Source of the DNA: Dasypus novemcinctus
Taxonomy: Eukaryota; Chordata; Mammalia; Cingulata; Dasypodidae
Direction: 5' to 3'
Assembly (NCBI RefSeq): GCF_030445035.2
Contig: NC_080704.1
Coordinates: 27,818,499-27,882,498, forward strand
DNA: 64,000 bases
The number at the start of each line of letters is the position of its first letter. The first letter of the stretch is position 1. This document shows, piece after piece, positions 26,901 to 41,900 of this stretch. Position numbers and translations under genes: made by a program. Under the pieces are notes generated by a model. The model was not told the DNA's origin. It saw only the letters and a list, made by a program, of their open reading frames with translations, and did not search any database.

Positions 26901-29900
26901 GCGCGCATCAGCACTGCGCATGGGCCAGCTCCACACGGGTCAAGGAGGCCCGGGGTTTGAACTGCGGACCTCCCATGTGGTAGATGGACGCCCTACCCAC
27001 TGGGCCAAGTCCGCCACCCAACCTGATGATTTTAATGATATCTAATCCATAGACTTTTATGTCCAGAGACATTTTTAAAAATATACCCAAGGATGAGCAT
27101 ATTTTAGTACCAAATGCATTGTCACACAGTTCATGTGGGGCTGCTTAAAAGAATGACATTCTGTTTATGTATCTTTATGAGTAACAGTCATTTTTAGTTA
27201 CTAGAGTGCCCTCCTCCTTTGTCCGAAGCTAGATAATGGGGTTAGCTGTAACTGATTGTTAGACTAATTAGAATAAAGGGATAATTTTTTCAGGACATGT
27301 TAAGGCCTACACCTCTAAGTAATGGGAATATCTGAATCCTCACCACATTCAGCAAGAGTCCTGTCTGGATGTAGCTGCTATAATTTGCGCCTCTCTGAAT
27401 CCTATTTTTCTGTGTTCTCCAGATCTTCATGTTGCACACAGTATTTCTTGTACTGGTTCTGACTGAGATGTGTAGCTAGTCTTAATCCAGAGGCTGTTTC
27501 TGAGGGCCTAAGAGGCATTTTTCTCCTCCATTAAATGTAATGAAATTAGTTTAACTCTGAGAAGGAATCTTCTTTTTTTCTAGTTTCTAAGTTCTTAGAG
27601 TCCACTTCAATGTCACACATGTACTTCTTAAAGTTTTCCTGTACTTTTTTGGTAATCAAACTGTACATTTGCTATATCAGGTTGTATTTGATTGCAAGTA
27701 GCAGAAATTACAGCAAAACCTGGTTTAAACAATAAATTGGCTTGTATAGCTCTAAGGTCCAGTCATGGGTGAGCTTTCAGTGTTGGTTTGAGTCAGAGAT
27801 TAGTGAGATTGTTAAGGCTCTGCTTTCCATGGTGTCGGCTTTATTTTAAGGCTGGATTTCTTCCTGGTGGCAGTAGAGCTGCAGCAGTTCCAGACTTCAC
27901 ATCAACATAGCACGCTGTGCAAAGCAAGTTGATTTGTCTCCCAGAGACCTCCAACAAGTCTTCCCTCTTATTTTACTGACCCAAATTAATGCATAAGCCC
28001 ATTCCCGAACCAGTCCCTGTGTTCACGGGGATAAGATGCAGTGAGAGGCTTAGACTGGACTGTTGGATAATTAGTGGTAAGAGATATGAGATAACCCATA
28101 GAGAAACCAAGCTGCCCAGGAGCAGTTGTGGTATCAGCTTCCCCTAGTGCACTTGGGTTGAGTTAGAACTGGGCATGGATTGGATACCTGGGTGAAAATT
28201 TGGGGTACTCTTAGAAAGAGGTAAAAGAAGAATGGATACTGAGTGGGTAACTAACACATTAACTGTTCTTTTTTTAGGTATATGCAGAGCTTCCTTGAAC
28301 TTTTAGAATATGAAAATAAGAGCCCAGAAGATCAGCAGGTTTTAGATAAGTAAGTATAGTTCCAAAACTTACCTGAAGGTAAAAATACATAGTTAAAACA
28401 AGTTTTGATAAATGGAACTCATGTCATTAGGAACCAAGAAATACAATTCCGGCAAAAGAATTAATTTCTTTTTGGGTAATAACTCAATATTGCACTTTTT
28501 AAAATTTGAGGTTAAGAATTTAACATAGTACGAAAGGAATAATGACAGTTGGAATTATGCTCCATGATTTCAAGATGAACCTGGCGCTCACTATAAATAT
28601 TGCAGTAAATGTTCCACCTAGTGGTAGTTTTAAGAATGTAGTATCCTTGGTATAAGCCTGAATTTACCTACTCAATCCTTTACAACTTTTTAAAAAATTT
28701 ATTTCAATGGGATGTTATGTTTGCACTCAGAAACTGTAATGGCTTCATTTTGAAAAAGCAGTGTACTTTTAATATAACAACTTGAATTCTGTTGCTGCTG
28801 TTATGTACAAAGACTGCTAAGTTCTAATGCTGATAGAAACTATTTCTGGTTTTTATTTTCGTTTAGCCAAGAATCACTCACCCTAGCTCTGACAGTGTTT
28901 TCTCCCCCAAGAAAAAATTCAGTATCTCCCTTCAAAGTAATTTCCTCTGGTTTCACGTTTGCATGTGTGGATGCATTTGGCAGTCCTGTTTTGCTGAGGA
29001 ATTTCTTTCCTAGTCCATACAGTTGCGAGAATGAATACCTCACATACAGGTGTTACATAAACAGAAGTAGAGAAACAACATGTTATCCAAACGGCCTTAG
29101 GGGGCCTTTAACTCAGCCCTGTCAGTTTACAGATGAGGAAGTTGAGGTCAGAGATGTGAAGTGACTTGCCCAAGATTGTAAAATCAGTTACTAGCAGAGC
29201 TGGATCTATTAATCATGTTTTCTTTTCCCTAGTGCATTGCTCTTTACAATGTACCCCACTGCTGGTTTGCGCTCGGAGTGGCTAGCTTAAGTTTAGTTGC
29301 AAATTAAAATAAGGAAAGGAGAAATACCCTGACATGTTTTATACTACGTTAGGTGGGTTGTTTTTTTTAATGAATCTGTGAAATGTTGAAAGGAAGCAAT
29401 GGGTTAGAGCCTCAGATGCAGTATTTTCCTTGATAAGCCACTGCTATTGTATTAAGGTATTAAATGGGTTGAGTCCAGGAACTTTGTTTTCTCAAAAGTC
29501 ATTAGCTGGTGACAGTTGGTTTTGATGAAATTCTGTAAGTTAGTACTGGCCTCTGTAGCTCCAAATTTTATAGATTTCATAGATAAAGATTTGTCGGAAG
29601 TATGCAATATTACATTTCTGTTGTTTTTCTTCAGTCCTGTGTCAATTTGTGGAACAGGTTATAAATTAGATGAGATGAATGAACATGAACCTGCTTTGTA
29701 AGCTGTCAGGTGCTGACTCTAGTGTATGATAGATACACTAGCTCTCACTCAGTGATGCTAGGTAACTTGCCCAGATTCACACAGCCAGCAAGATAGTTGT
29801 GATTTGAAAAGCCCAATGCTCTTCTTTGGAGTGAAAGGTGAGTGAATAATTGCCTTTTCTGTTCAGTGATAGATTATATAGGAGTCCCCATCAGTGAATT

Positions 29901-32900
29901 CAGTTTATTAAAGTGAAAATAGCCTAGAGAACAACCATGTTTACAATGATAAAGTTTAGAAGAGCCCCAGAAGACTGGGAAGTATTCTGAGAATTGAGCC
30001 ATTGAAGACAAACCCCCTCCCTTCAGATAGTTGAGGCACTTCTCTACTATAATAAATGGTTTCACCTTAATAATATTGAATTTATGAATATTATATAAAG
30101 GACAAATTTTCTATTACAAAATTTCTTGTGAATAAGTATGGCCTTCTCATTTCAGAGTTGATTTATTCATCTTTACTATGTATGTATGTATGTTACAGAA
30201 AGAATAATTCATCATTGAGAAAAGCAACTATTTAGATAAGTATGAAGAAAGTCACTCCAAATTTTCACCACCAGGGGGACAACCAATGTTAACATTTTCC
30301 TTCCATCCATATTTTTCCTTAGGCATGTATTTTTAATATATATATATATATATATACATACATATATATATGTATGAAATATTTTTACAAAAAAAGTATC
30401 TAAATTCTAGATCTACACCATTAGTAGTAGTCTCATAATTGCGCATTTATGGATAGGTCATGCAATTTGACTCTCTATTGTTGGACTTTGAAATGGTTGG
30501 TAGTTTTCTTGCTACTACAAACACTGCTCTGAAGAATAACTTTTAAGTATGTCTGGTCACCTTGGCCCATTATTTTCCTAGAATTAATTCCTGAAAGCAG
30601 AATTATGTTCTTCAGGCTTTTGATACATGTTGCTAAATTGCCCCCAGAAATGCATGAGTCAGGCTTCCACCAGCAGAGTGTGTGAGTGTTCATTTTTCCA
30701 TACTGTAGCTGTAGCTGACAGTGGTTATTCCTTGCCAGTCTAATGGGAAATAGTATCTTGTTTTAATTTGTGTTTCTTTTATTATTGTGAGGGTGAAGTT
30801 ATTGGCGCTTCTGTTTCCTCTTTGGCCAGTTTTTCATTATCATCAGATTCTTTGCTTAGATATATTTTTCCCAGTTTACACTTTCTTTTTTAAAGATTTA
30901 TTTTTTATGTATTTCTCTCCCCTTCCTCCCCTCCCCCCCCCCCCACGCTGTCTGCGTCTGCCTGTATTCTTGTCAGTGGCACCAGGAATCTGTGCTTCTT
31001 TTTGTTGCGTCATCTTGTTGTGTCAGCTCTCCGTGTGTGCGGCACCATCCCTGGGCAGGCTTCACTTTCTTTCACGCTGGGTGGCTCTCCTTACGGGGCA
31101 CACTCCTCGTGCGTGGAGCTCCCCTATGCAGGGGACACCCCTGCGTGGCAGGGCACTCCTTGCATCAGTACTGCGCATGGGCCAGCTCACCATGCAGGTC
31201 AGGAGGCCCGGGGTTTGAACCGCGGACCTCCCATGTAGTAGGCGGACGCTCTATCAGTTGAGCCAAATCCGCTTCCCCCAGTTTACACTTTTTGACTTTA
31301 TTTCTAATGTGTGTGCCAACAGAACTGATGAAATTTGAGATAACCATGTCATTTATTTCTTCATGGTTGTTTCTATCTCAGGTATTTAGCTTAGAACAGC
31401 CTTCCTTACGCCGAGGTTATATACTTATTCACATGGTTTTACTCTTTTACATGCTAATACATTTTTTTGGTTTGAAATTAGGAAGTGACTTAATTTGTTA
31501 GCCAGCTATCCCAATTGATTTATTTTTCTACTGACTTGAAATGTCACTTTATCAATATGCTCATTCTTATTTTTTTATACACACATACTCACCTTTTTAT
31601 TTGGGTCCATTGACTTATCCTTCCATTCTTAGTTGCCATTCTTAATGTTTTTCTCTGTGCATCTTTATACTAATATAGCAGAACAATTGAATACGTTGGG
31701 CTTTTTTTTAAGTTTTATTTATTTCTCTCCCCTTTCTTCCCCCCCTCCCCCTGTTTGCTCTCTGTGTCCATTTGCTGCATGTTCTTCTGTGACCGCTTCT
31801 TTCCTTATCAGCGGTAGCGGGTATCTGTGTTTCTTTTTGTTGCGTCATCTTGTTGTGTCAGCTCTCCGTGTGTGTGGTGCCATTCTAGGGCAGGCTGCAC
31901 TTTCTTTCATGCTGGGTGGCTCTTCTTATGGGGCGCACTCCTTGCGCGTGGGGCTCCCCTACGCGGGGGACACCCCTGCATGGCAGGGCACTCCTTGCGC
32001 GCATCAGCACTGAGCATGGGCCAGCCTCACGCAGGTCAAGGAGGCCCGGGGTTTGAACCGTGGACCTCCCATGTGGTAGGCAGACGCCCTAACCACTGGG
32101 CCAAGTCCACTTCCTGAATAAGTTGGTTTTAATTGTCTTTCTTCTATCTACATTTCAGCACTACATTTTATTGCTGTGAGAAATTTATTTCAAAATTTTG
32201 CTTTTAAAAATTTTGACATTATTTTGGGTATATAGATAGTCTCATGGAAGCTATTGCTTTGAGACTCCATTAATAAATCTTCGGATATTTTTGTGGATTG
32301 TCCACATGTTGTCAGAAGAAATATTGATATGTTCTACAAGTATTTATTCAACAAACATTTATAGAGTCTGCATTACATTGCAATCACTTATCCAAAAATA
32401 TCAGTGGATTCCTAAAAAGATACTTGAGCATTTTTTTTCTTTACTAGAACCTTTTACTTTTTGCATCTCTGAAAGAAGTGTTTCTATTGAAAGAAAATTC
32501 TAAGCAAAAACTTGAGTAACGCTTTTGTTTCTTATGAGTATATAATGGTAATGATGTCTCTACCCATAAAAATACCCGCAGATAAATAGTCCTGGGGATG
32601 GAGCTGGGAAATCTGTGCTTCAGTCCATGAGGGCATGAGATAGACTGACTGTATTTTGTTTCCCTCCCGACAGCTTTCTGCAAGTCCTGATCAAAGTGAG
32701 AAATAGACATAATGATGTGGTTCCTACCATGGCTCAGGGAGTGATTGAATATAAGGAGAAGTATGGATTCGATCCTTTCATCAGCAGTAACATCCAGTAT
32801 TTTCTGGATCGCTTTTATACCAACCGCATTTCTTTCCGCATGCTTATTAACCAGCACAGTAAGTTGGGCTTGGGTTTTGCATTTCAGAAAAGGTAACTGG

Positions 32901-35900
32901 AGTTTCTCCCAAATGTTTTCCTGTTGCTTTCACTTTTAATTTACTGACCTGCATTTTTGGCTGTAGAAATTTCGTTGCTAGTTCAGTTTTTCCTAAGTAA
33001 ATACCACCTATTTACAAGCTACTTGTCAGTATTCTTCGTTAAAAGAAATCCTTGAAAGGCTGTTGTGATGCTTATATTACGAGACATAACCACTACCTGC
33101 CTTTTTAAGCCTCTACTGAGGGACTTGCAGCTGTGGGTTTATCGCTGAATACTTTCTTGTGTCTCTGAGACTGCTCTCCTTGTTGGCTTTAAAAAACATT
33201 GATATTGAGAATATTGAATTTGCATATACAATGATCAGAGGGTGTTTAAGTGAGATTGTTAGGCAATAATCCCATATTGAGAGTTTATTTCACTCTCTTG
33301 GCTGATAGATAAAAACACAACAAAAAGTCTCTAATAAAAACTTTTTGGCTTATTATCAGCACTGTCTTTTTGACTGATTTCATAATTTTCATGAAAAAGC
33401 ATCAGCATGTCTAGAGTCTAATGCAACCTATTTGCTGAGTTGGAAAATGGACAGAGCATCTTTATTTTACTAATTTTATGTATTTGGATAAATTAATTTT
33501 ATGCAACTATTAAATGTGGATTTGTTCTAATTGTACACCTTTTGAAAATAGAAATGTATGAGAATTTACAAAAGAACTTAAATACTATTTAGCTAAACTA
33601 CTTAAATAACTAGTTTCTCTCTGATTGAAAAATGTGTATATACATATATACATACATGTTTTTAGATGGTAGGTTAAGCTCATGCACCTCTGTTTTTCTT
33701 CTCCTTAATTGCTTGGAACTTTATGTATTGGCCTAATGCCCATATTTGCCATTTTTCATAATTTAACATTTTCCTATTTTATATAGGCATTCTCCTTATA
33801 TGGAGTCTACATTATTGACAGTTTTGCTTGGTTTAAAAATAAGCTTCTTTTGGCTTTTTTTCCTGAACAAAACTTTGCAAACCTTGTGTATTGTGAAATT
33901 ATTTGAATGTGCTTATTATAAAAATACTTGAACAAATATTGTCTGTACATACTACATTGAAAAAGTCTCCATGATGGAGGCATTTGAAAAAGTCATAGTG
34001 AAAACATTTTGCAGGCCTGTCCAAATGGTGCAGACTGCATGATCTAAATAGTTAGTGAATGTTGGAATCAATATCTGGAGTAGTATGGAGAAGGTGGGCA
34101 AACATTGGGTGGGGGAGAAAGGGTTGTCTACACTTCATCTCCCATCATTTGTATATATTCTATTGCTCTAAAAATACTGTAGATGCTAAAATCATTCTTA
34201 CAAATACGAGAATATTTTTCAAAACTTATCAACTCCTAACCAAAAAAAAACCCCAAAACTTATAAACTGCTGTTAATTCCTCTGCTTGACCAACCTAACC
34301 TGCTATTTTTTTCATCCTCTCCCTTCTCTTTTGTGTTTGTTTAGCACTTCTGTTTGGTGGTGACCCTAATCCTGCTCATCCTAAACACATCGGGAGTATT
34401 GATCCCACTTGTAATGTGGCTGATGTAGTGAAAGGTAAGGAGACCAAGGTAATGTTATGGATTGTAATTCAAATAGGATTGTTGTTTATTTGAGGCAGCT
34501 TGGCTAGAGGGTTATGTTGCTACATTGTCTGCTGATGCATCAGGCCCCTCTGGTCCCAATCCACTTGATCCAAATATGAAACATTATTTCTAGGTAATTC
34601 AGGGGAAGATGCAGAATTAGTAATGCTCAAAATGTGAGTTTCTACTTCATTGATGAGCACTTTTTTGTAGTGCTATCTTAAACAGTGAACATTTGTTAGC
34701 TTAAGAATGCCTAAGGTTTTTTTGAACAAATCAATTTTATTGATACATATTAATACAGCAGTAATCCATCCAACATGTACAATCAGTGGTATTCAGTATA
34801 ATCACATAGTTATGCATGAACCACTTCAATTATTTTGAGCATTTTCATTACTCAAGTAATAATACTAAAAAAACAAAAACCAAACCAAACTCATCACCTC
34901 TCAGTCTCTCCATGCTTCCCCTGCCACACATAGCTGCTATTCTGTTTCCCTTTCTCTAGTTTATTTGTATTTTTATTTTGTAAAAACAGTCTTATATATG
35001 CAATATCATCCATATTCATATTTTACATGAGGTTTCATTATGTTATATAGTCCCCTGTTACATTATTTTAGCTCTCCTTCTAGTAATATACGTGTCATGA
35101 TACTTTCCCTTTCAGCCACTGTCATACCCATATAATAGCTCTGCTAGTCACAAACATCATTATTTAGAGCCTAAGTTTTGATTGTCATTATTACCTGGAA
35201 ATTTCAGAGATCATGGCGCCTTATTATAAAATTAGGCTGAATTCGCATATTTGTAGAATTTAAGCTTCTTTCTTATATGCATCCCTAGTTTTAGAATGTA
35301 CTTGGCATGCAGACGTCCCTGTTTATTGGACGTCAAGCTAGACATTTTTCCAGTAGCCTCAGGGTAGAATAGCGCCCTGTGACCCTAAGTCCTTGGTACC
35401 TGGGCACTTTGAATTTGAACAGTAGTTCTTCATTATTCATCTAAGATAAATGCTATCTCCAGAAATTATTCCCAGTTGTAAGTGATCCACCAGGTTCCTG
35501 TACTTCTTCATTTGTCTCCAATATTATGGTTACTCTATGCAGCCTCCAATCCCCAATCTGTCCCCTTCTCCAGATCATATCTCTTAACGATCACTCTTGT
35601 ATCCCTCCTCAAAACTCCCTGTTCCAGTTGTCATGACCACAAGTCTCCCCAGTCTTCATCAGGGCTCTCTGTTGCTTGGATTTTTCCCGAACTGTGCAGC
35701 TAAGTAAGAGGCAGTAGAGGGTCTTGTCTCCTTGGTATGGCTCTCAAGCCCACCTCAAGCAGAGTGACCTGGACTATTGCAGGAGGACCAAAGAAGTGGT
35801 CCAGAATGTACAGCTTCCCCAGTGGGGAGAACAGCCCAGACATTCAGCAGCCATGGTGTAGGAAAACTTGAGCTATTTGTTTACCTTGGGCATTCCTAAA

Positions 35901-38900
35901 CCAGGAGCAGGGATCCATATGTCTGCTGACCTTAGCTTAGTCTAGGATTGTCAAGCTATCCTGGCCTCTCTTTGGTTAGAAAACATTTACTCAAATTATT
36001 TCACATATAAGGTGAATAGGCCCAGCCTCGGCTCCCTGCAAGAAGAGTCTTATAGGTCTCTCTCACACAAGACACCCTGTGGTTGATCATAGCCTCTGCA
36101 TGCCTCCAGGGAGGCAGGGAAGCAGGAGAGCAGGATTGGTCTTGTCGTAGCTTAGATGTTTATTTAGCCTTAGTCTAATGACTTTTATGAATCAGAAAAC
36201 TTGGCTGAGTCAGTCAGTTACCCCTTAGAGAAGAGTCACAAATGCCATAAGGGAAAAGTGCATTATTATGTATTTCTTGTGCACCTCTTCAATTGTAAAC
36301 AATTTGAGATCAGGGCTTGTGTCTTACACTTCCATTATAACTCTCATAAAATGTAATTATTGTGCCTGTGTAGATGATCAATAAATATCCTTTGGTTTGA
36401 TAAATCTTAAACCTTTTGATAATTTACTTTCATAAAAAGCAACTTTATTGAGACCTAATTCATATGCTGTACAATTCAGTGGTTTTTAGTATGTTCAGAG
36501 TTGTGCAACCATCGCTACAATTCAAGAGCATTTTTATTACCCCCTAAAGAAACCCTGTACCCATTAGTACTCACTCCCCATCCCCCCCACCCCCTTTTAC
36601 TTAGCTCTACTAATCTACTTTCTATCCCTCTAAATTTGCTATTTTGGACAGTTCATATAAATGAATTATATAATATGAGGTCTTTTGTGACTGGCTTGAT
36701 TCACTTAGCATAATATTTTCAAGAATCCATGTTATAGCATGTATCAGTACTTCATCCCTTTTCATGACTGAATAAGGTACCATTGTATGGACAGACCACA
36801 TTTTATTTACCTGTTCATCAGCTGATAGGCATTGGGTTAACTGGGTGACTGTGGGCACTTTGTTACCTCTTTGTGCCTCCATTTTCTCATCTGTAAAATG
36901 ACACTGTTAGTAACTTACCTATATCATAGATTAAATTAATTAATATATGTAGCACCCCTGAAGCAGTGCTAGCATGTAGTAAGAGCTATAGGCAAGTTTC
37001 TTAGAAGTATTCCTTGGGTATCATAAGTACAAGTCATTTGGCTTCTCATTTATACCATTGATTATAATAACTTGGTGCCTCTTTACTTTTGTTTCTGGCG
37101 TAAATTATAAAATATTTTAAAAAGCTATTTAGGGCATTTATAAGACCATTGACAATTTAAACCCTGGATATCTGACATTTATAATTATCATTTGGGGAGC
37201 GGATGTGGCTCAAGCAGTTGAGTGCCTGCCTCCCACATGGGAGGTCCCAGGTTTGGGTCCCAGTGCCTCCTAAAGAAGACAAACAATGAGCAGACAACAA
37301 GCAAAAGCAAACGAGCAGGAAGTGGGTGTGGTTCGAGCAGTTGAGCACCTGCCTACCACATGGTAGGTACTGGGTTTGGTTTGGTTCCTGGTGCCTCTTA
37401 AAGAAAAAACAAATGGAAAACAAGCAGACAGTGAGCAAAAACAATGAGCAAATGGGCGCAAACAATGAGCCAAAAAAAAAAAAAAGCCAAGCAAACAGCC
37501 AAGGGCACCATCTCCGGGGGAAATGCATTGGTTTATAAAAAATATATATCATTAATTTTTTAGGTATGATGTTGGTATTGTTATTTTTTAAAAGGAGTCC
37601 TAACTTAAATAGGTTTATTTAAAAGTATGTACAGATGATATAAATGACATATGGGATTTGCTTCAAAATTATATGAAAGGAGGGAAGTAAAAAAGCTTAG
37701 ACATATGTTGAAAATTGTTGAGGCTAGTGATGGGTTCATGGGGAGTGATTCGCCTATATCTTCTACTTTTGAATTTGTTTGAAATTTTTCAAAATCAAAT
37801 TTTAAAACAGACTGATACTTAACTATCTCAATGTTTCTTCACAAGTAAAATCTTTCACTAATTTTAGGGAGATTTTCACCAAGAGTAGTACAACCAGATA
37901 AATTATAGGGGCTCTATGAAACCGTTAATGACTTCCGTAGAGGAGAGAACTAAAGCAGTGCTTATGGGAGCCATGTGCATAGTAGGAGAATGGGATGAGG
38001 AATCTGCTGTGTCCTGCCCCTTGAGGCAACCAATCTGTCATCTTCCAGTACTGCTGTCTGTATTGACTTGTTGTACTTAATATATATAACCTGGTGTTAT
38101 TATTTGTACTTATGTTGACCTCTCTAACTGGGGTGTAAATTTCTAAAGCCCTGGAATTACTCTTCTCCACTTTTGTATCACTCCTTTTACAGAACTTTGC
38201 ACCAAAACAAGCCAAAAATTATATACAAAATAGTTCAATAAACGTGTGAAAGGGAAAAAAATGGAAGTTCATACCTAAAACCTACCTTCTGCTTTCTTTG
38301 TCCCTTCTTCTTCACAGTTTTGTCCATGGGCTTTGAAATCCCCTTTTCTTCTCACTCTTCCTGTACTCAGTCACAGCTTCATCTTTACTCTTTCTTCTGC
38401 CCTTTTTTTTTTTTTAACTTCATACCCTGGGAAATCACTGTTGTACTGTGAGCAGTTTTCTACACCCTGTTATTTAATTGTTCCTACCACTTGTTTAGCA
38501 TAACTCTCCCATGCACTTCTACCACTCAGAACCCACCCACTTACACACACACTGCTATCCCCACCCTCACGAGGTAAGGAAGAAGAACTGGCGTGCTCCC
38601 CATTTCCCACTGCATCTTTAAAACCATGTTTTTCATCTCTCAACAGCCTATTCCTGTAAGGAAAAGAAACAATGGAGGGTGATTTCAGATTCTGAAATGC
38701 ATAAATGCTGTAAAGCAATACCCACATAATCAACTCTTATGACATCCTTCATTCCCTTCATAAATCACATTGATACCCACAGGATACTAAATCCTCTTGG
38801 CTTGTATGTATTTTCTAGAATGCTTTTGTACTTCGTCCATCTGGTGAGGTATATGCTTAGTAAGGATCACTTATTTGTACCTAAGCTTTTGATGTAAGTC

Positions 38901-41900
38901 ATGTTGTGACTAATTTATTTAAATATTATATAAACTAAAGAAATACTGAAGTGCCCTGAAAGGACTTATTTTCATTAAAATCAAGTCAAATATTTCAGAA
39001 AGATTAAATAAAAGGAAGTCTCTTAAAAAGTGTAATTAAATTACTATGAGCAAGATAATTAAGATGATGGGGTAGCACAGAGTAAAAGTCTTAGAAGGAA
39101 TCTGTACTCAGATTGCTTCATAAGTACTTTAAGTTTATTATACTTTAAAGAAGTAGGAATTGGAATTCATAGATGTATCATTTATCCCAGAAAGATGAGC
39201 TAGAACTGCAAACAGATCCATACTCAAAAAAGAATAAAGACAAAAAAGATTTAAAAATAAAAAGCTTTGTGGGGAGCAGATGTGGCTCAAGCAGTTGAGC
39301 TCCCACCTTCCACGTGGTTCAGCTCCTAACACCTCCTAAAGAAGACAAACAGTGAGAAGACGTTGAGCAAACACAACAAGCAGACAAGAAGCAAACACAA
39401 ACGAGCAGGGAGCGGCTGTGGCTCGAGCAGTTGGGCGCCTGCCTCCTACATGGGAGGTTCCGGGCTTGTTCAGTTCCCGGGCCTCCTAAAGAAAAAACAG
39501 ACAACGAGAAGATAATGGACAAACAAACAAACAAACAAAAAACAATGAGCAGACTGTGAGTGCAAGCAATGAGCAAACAGATAAGGGAGCCATCTCAGTA
39601 GGGGCGGGGAGAGCTTTGGCCTTCTATGAAATGATTAGCAGAAGAATAAATTGTATATTCAACTGAGCATTTTAAGTTAATATTTATGATAGTAATTACA
39701 GTTCTTACTTTTCCAACTTTTTTGTTAATCAAATAACTCCTGTACCAGTTGGATCATTTAAGAGGGTTAATACCCTATTACCAAAATAATAAAAGTGCTC
39801 ATTGAAGATGATTTAAAAAATGTGGGAAAAGAAAGAATAAAAATTACCTGTCTTCATAACCCAGCAAGAACAATTTTATAATTCGAATTTATACCAAATT
39901 TACAAATCATTATTTAACTGCATATATCATTCATAAATTTTGTTTCTACGAAATCCATAGTGTTCACATATTTCTCCATCTGCAGCACTAATACCTATCA
40001 CACATTACCTTCCTGGATGAATTCAATACCTTACAGTCATAGCCTCTATCCCGCCCTCCGTATCAATACTGTTGGAGTCCTTCCTGTATCTGATCTGTTA
40101 CACTCAATCTGTATATTCAAATGTTTTTTCCAGCCAAGTATATAATCTTTATTCTTCACTGGAGTATTGACCCTAAATCAACCTTTCATGGTGAAATGAG
40201 CTGGATACCCTAGGAGAGAACCCAGAGATCTCTTTTCTCCCTGTCAACCTAGGTAAATTTTAACAGGTTTCTGTTTCTTTATAGGCCCAACTCTTAATTC
40301 TCTGAGTATCAGACTACCCAAACAGCAGCTCTTTCTAGCTTAAAATAAGACTGACAGAGAACAAACAAGGCAGAGCTTATCCAAGTCCACCAGAGGTCAA
40401 AAGGCCTGGAAATTCTTCTATCTTTAGGTAAAAGGCACTGGAGTTTCTGTATTTAAATGTCCTGGAGGCAAAAATCAGAAAGTCTCAAAAGTTCTGGGCC
40501 TCACCAACTTTTCTTACCAATGTCCTCAAGTGTTGTCAAGGAGAGGAAGAAATGGATGTCAGGCACTTCCCTTTACGTAGTGGAATCTCACTGCCCCCTT
40601 CTTTTTAGAGCAGTTGGTATTTTTGCACTGGCTTTTTACCTGCTCCCTGTATCCTCTAAGATTTCTCAGTTAAGCTTCTAACTCAGTGACTCTATATCTA
40701 GCCTGTACTTCCTTCATTTTGTTTTAGGAAGTTGGATGTGGAGAGAGTAGGGATTCTGGGTTTTAATGATAGTTCCATTGTTCGTTTTCTCAGCTGTGAA
40801 GATCCTGCATATTTTAAACATAGTTTTATGTCCAAACTAAATGACCTTTCTGTGAATAGATGTGTGTTTTATAGCTGTAAGAAGCCATAATGAACTAACA
40901 ATGATCCCCATACTTAGATCGTTGAGAAAGATTACAGAAAACTTTTCTGTAGAAGAGTAGGGAAAATATTTTTATTTTTGACTAGACAGTTGTATAAATG
41001 TGTAAAAATGAGGTGCATCTTGCATAACAGTAGTTGAATGTGCAGAACACTGAAGCATGCCTTCTTGTGCTTATTTAGCACATTAATATCTACCTTTACC
41101 CATCTGCAAATTATAGACTCATGGTAGTGAATGCTGGAATTAGTATTGTAGAGCAGTTCCTATTATCCTCTGGGAGGTACCTTCCATTGTGACCCTTTTC
41201 CCTCCTTTCTTTGTAAGAAACCAGGAACTAGAATGGAAAGTCCTGTGGTAAGATAATTTTTTAAAAGGTACAATCTTAAATACTTGTTACAAAAGCCAAT
41301 TCTTACAACAATGTTAGCTTGCCTGTGTTGTTCATGTATGCTGTTATTGCTTGGCATAATAGCAAACAAATGGCACCCTAAGAGTTTGTCATTATTCTGG
41401 TTCAGAAATAATGTCTTGTGCTCTCACTTAGGGCTCTTCAGTTTGCAAGTAACAGAGACCCACTCACACTAGGTTCAAGAAACAAATTTCTAGTTATGGG
41501 AAGATGGCAACAGTAGGAAGCTACAGGAATCGGTTCCTTTACCAGAACAACTATTAAACAGGCAGGAACTGTCTGAATCAACTATTTAGAAACTTTAGAA
41601 TCTAGTAGAAGATGCTATGTAGCATCCAGGGAAGAGTGGGAGGAAGCTGGAAAATTGTGGTAAATAATAGTAAATTGCACTCTCCAGGCGGTGGCTCTCA
41701 CTGCCCATACCCCACATTATGGCAGGCTGGATCATCCCCAGCCCCTGGTGCAGCTTGCTAGTTCCCCAAGGTCCCAGGGTGTGCAGTGCAAAATTACTAA
41801 TCACTGCTTTTGATTATCTACTTCAGATTTCTGGGGGCCCAGCCCTGAGGGCAGATATTGTTCCAACCTGCCCTGGGCAAAAACAGTAGAGGAACCTTAG

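Larger units (their letters stand above)
24527..28277 (+). other. PDK3: PDK3 intron 2 (3.75 kb)
   Basis: Donor gtacgt, acceptor tttttttag. Holds an old L1 3' UTR fragment (25835-26290), one DAS SINE (26601-27020) and a dispersed repeat of unknown class around 27680-28070. I recognise nothing in about 24540-25830, 26300-26590 and 27040-27670. Confidence 0.85.
28350..32673 (+). other. PDK3: PDK3 intron 3 (4.3 kb)
   Basis: Donor gtaagt, acceptor cccgacag. Holds two MIR pieces (29105-29250, 29735-29830), an AT microsatellite and an old L1 split by two DAS SINEs. Nothing recognised in about 28360-29100, 29260-29730, 29840-30330 and 32130-32670. Confidence 0.85.

Noticed and set aside
26618..27045. 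Leu/Cys-rich open frames resembling signal peptides (also at 22112, 30787, 31633, 46553, 49812, 54807, 59947)
   Set aside because: The same peptide recurs at every long DAS SINE, so it is a translation of the repeat, not a gene family.
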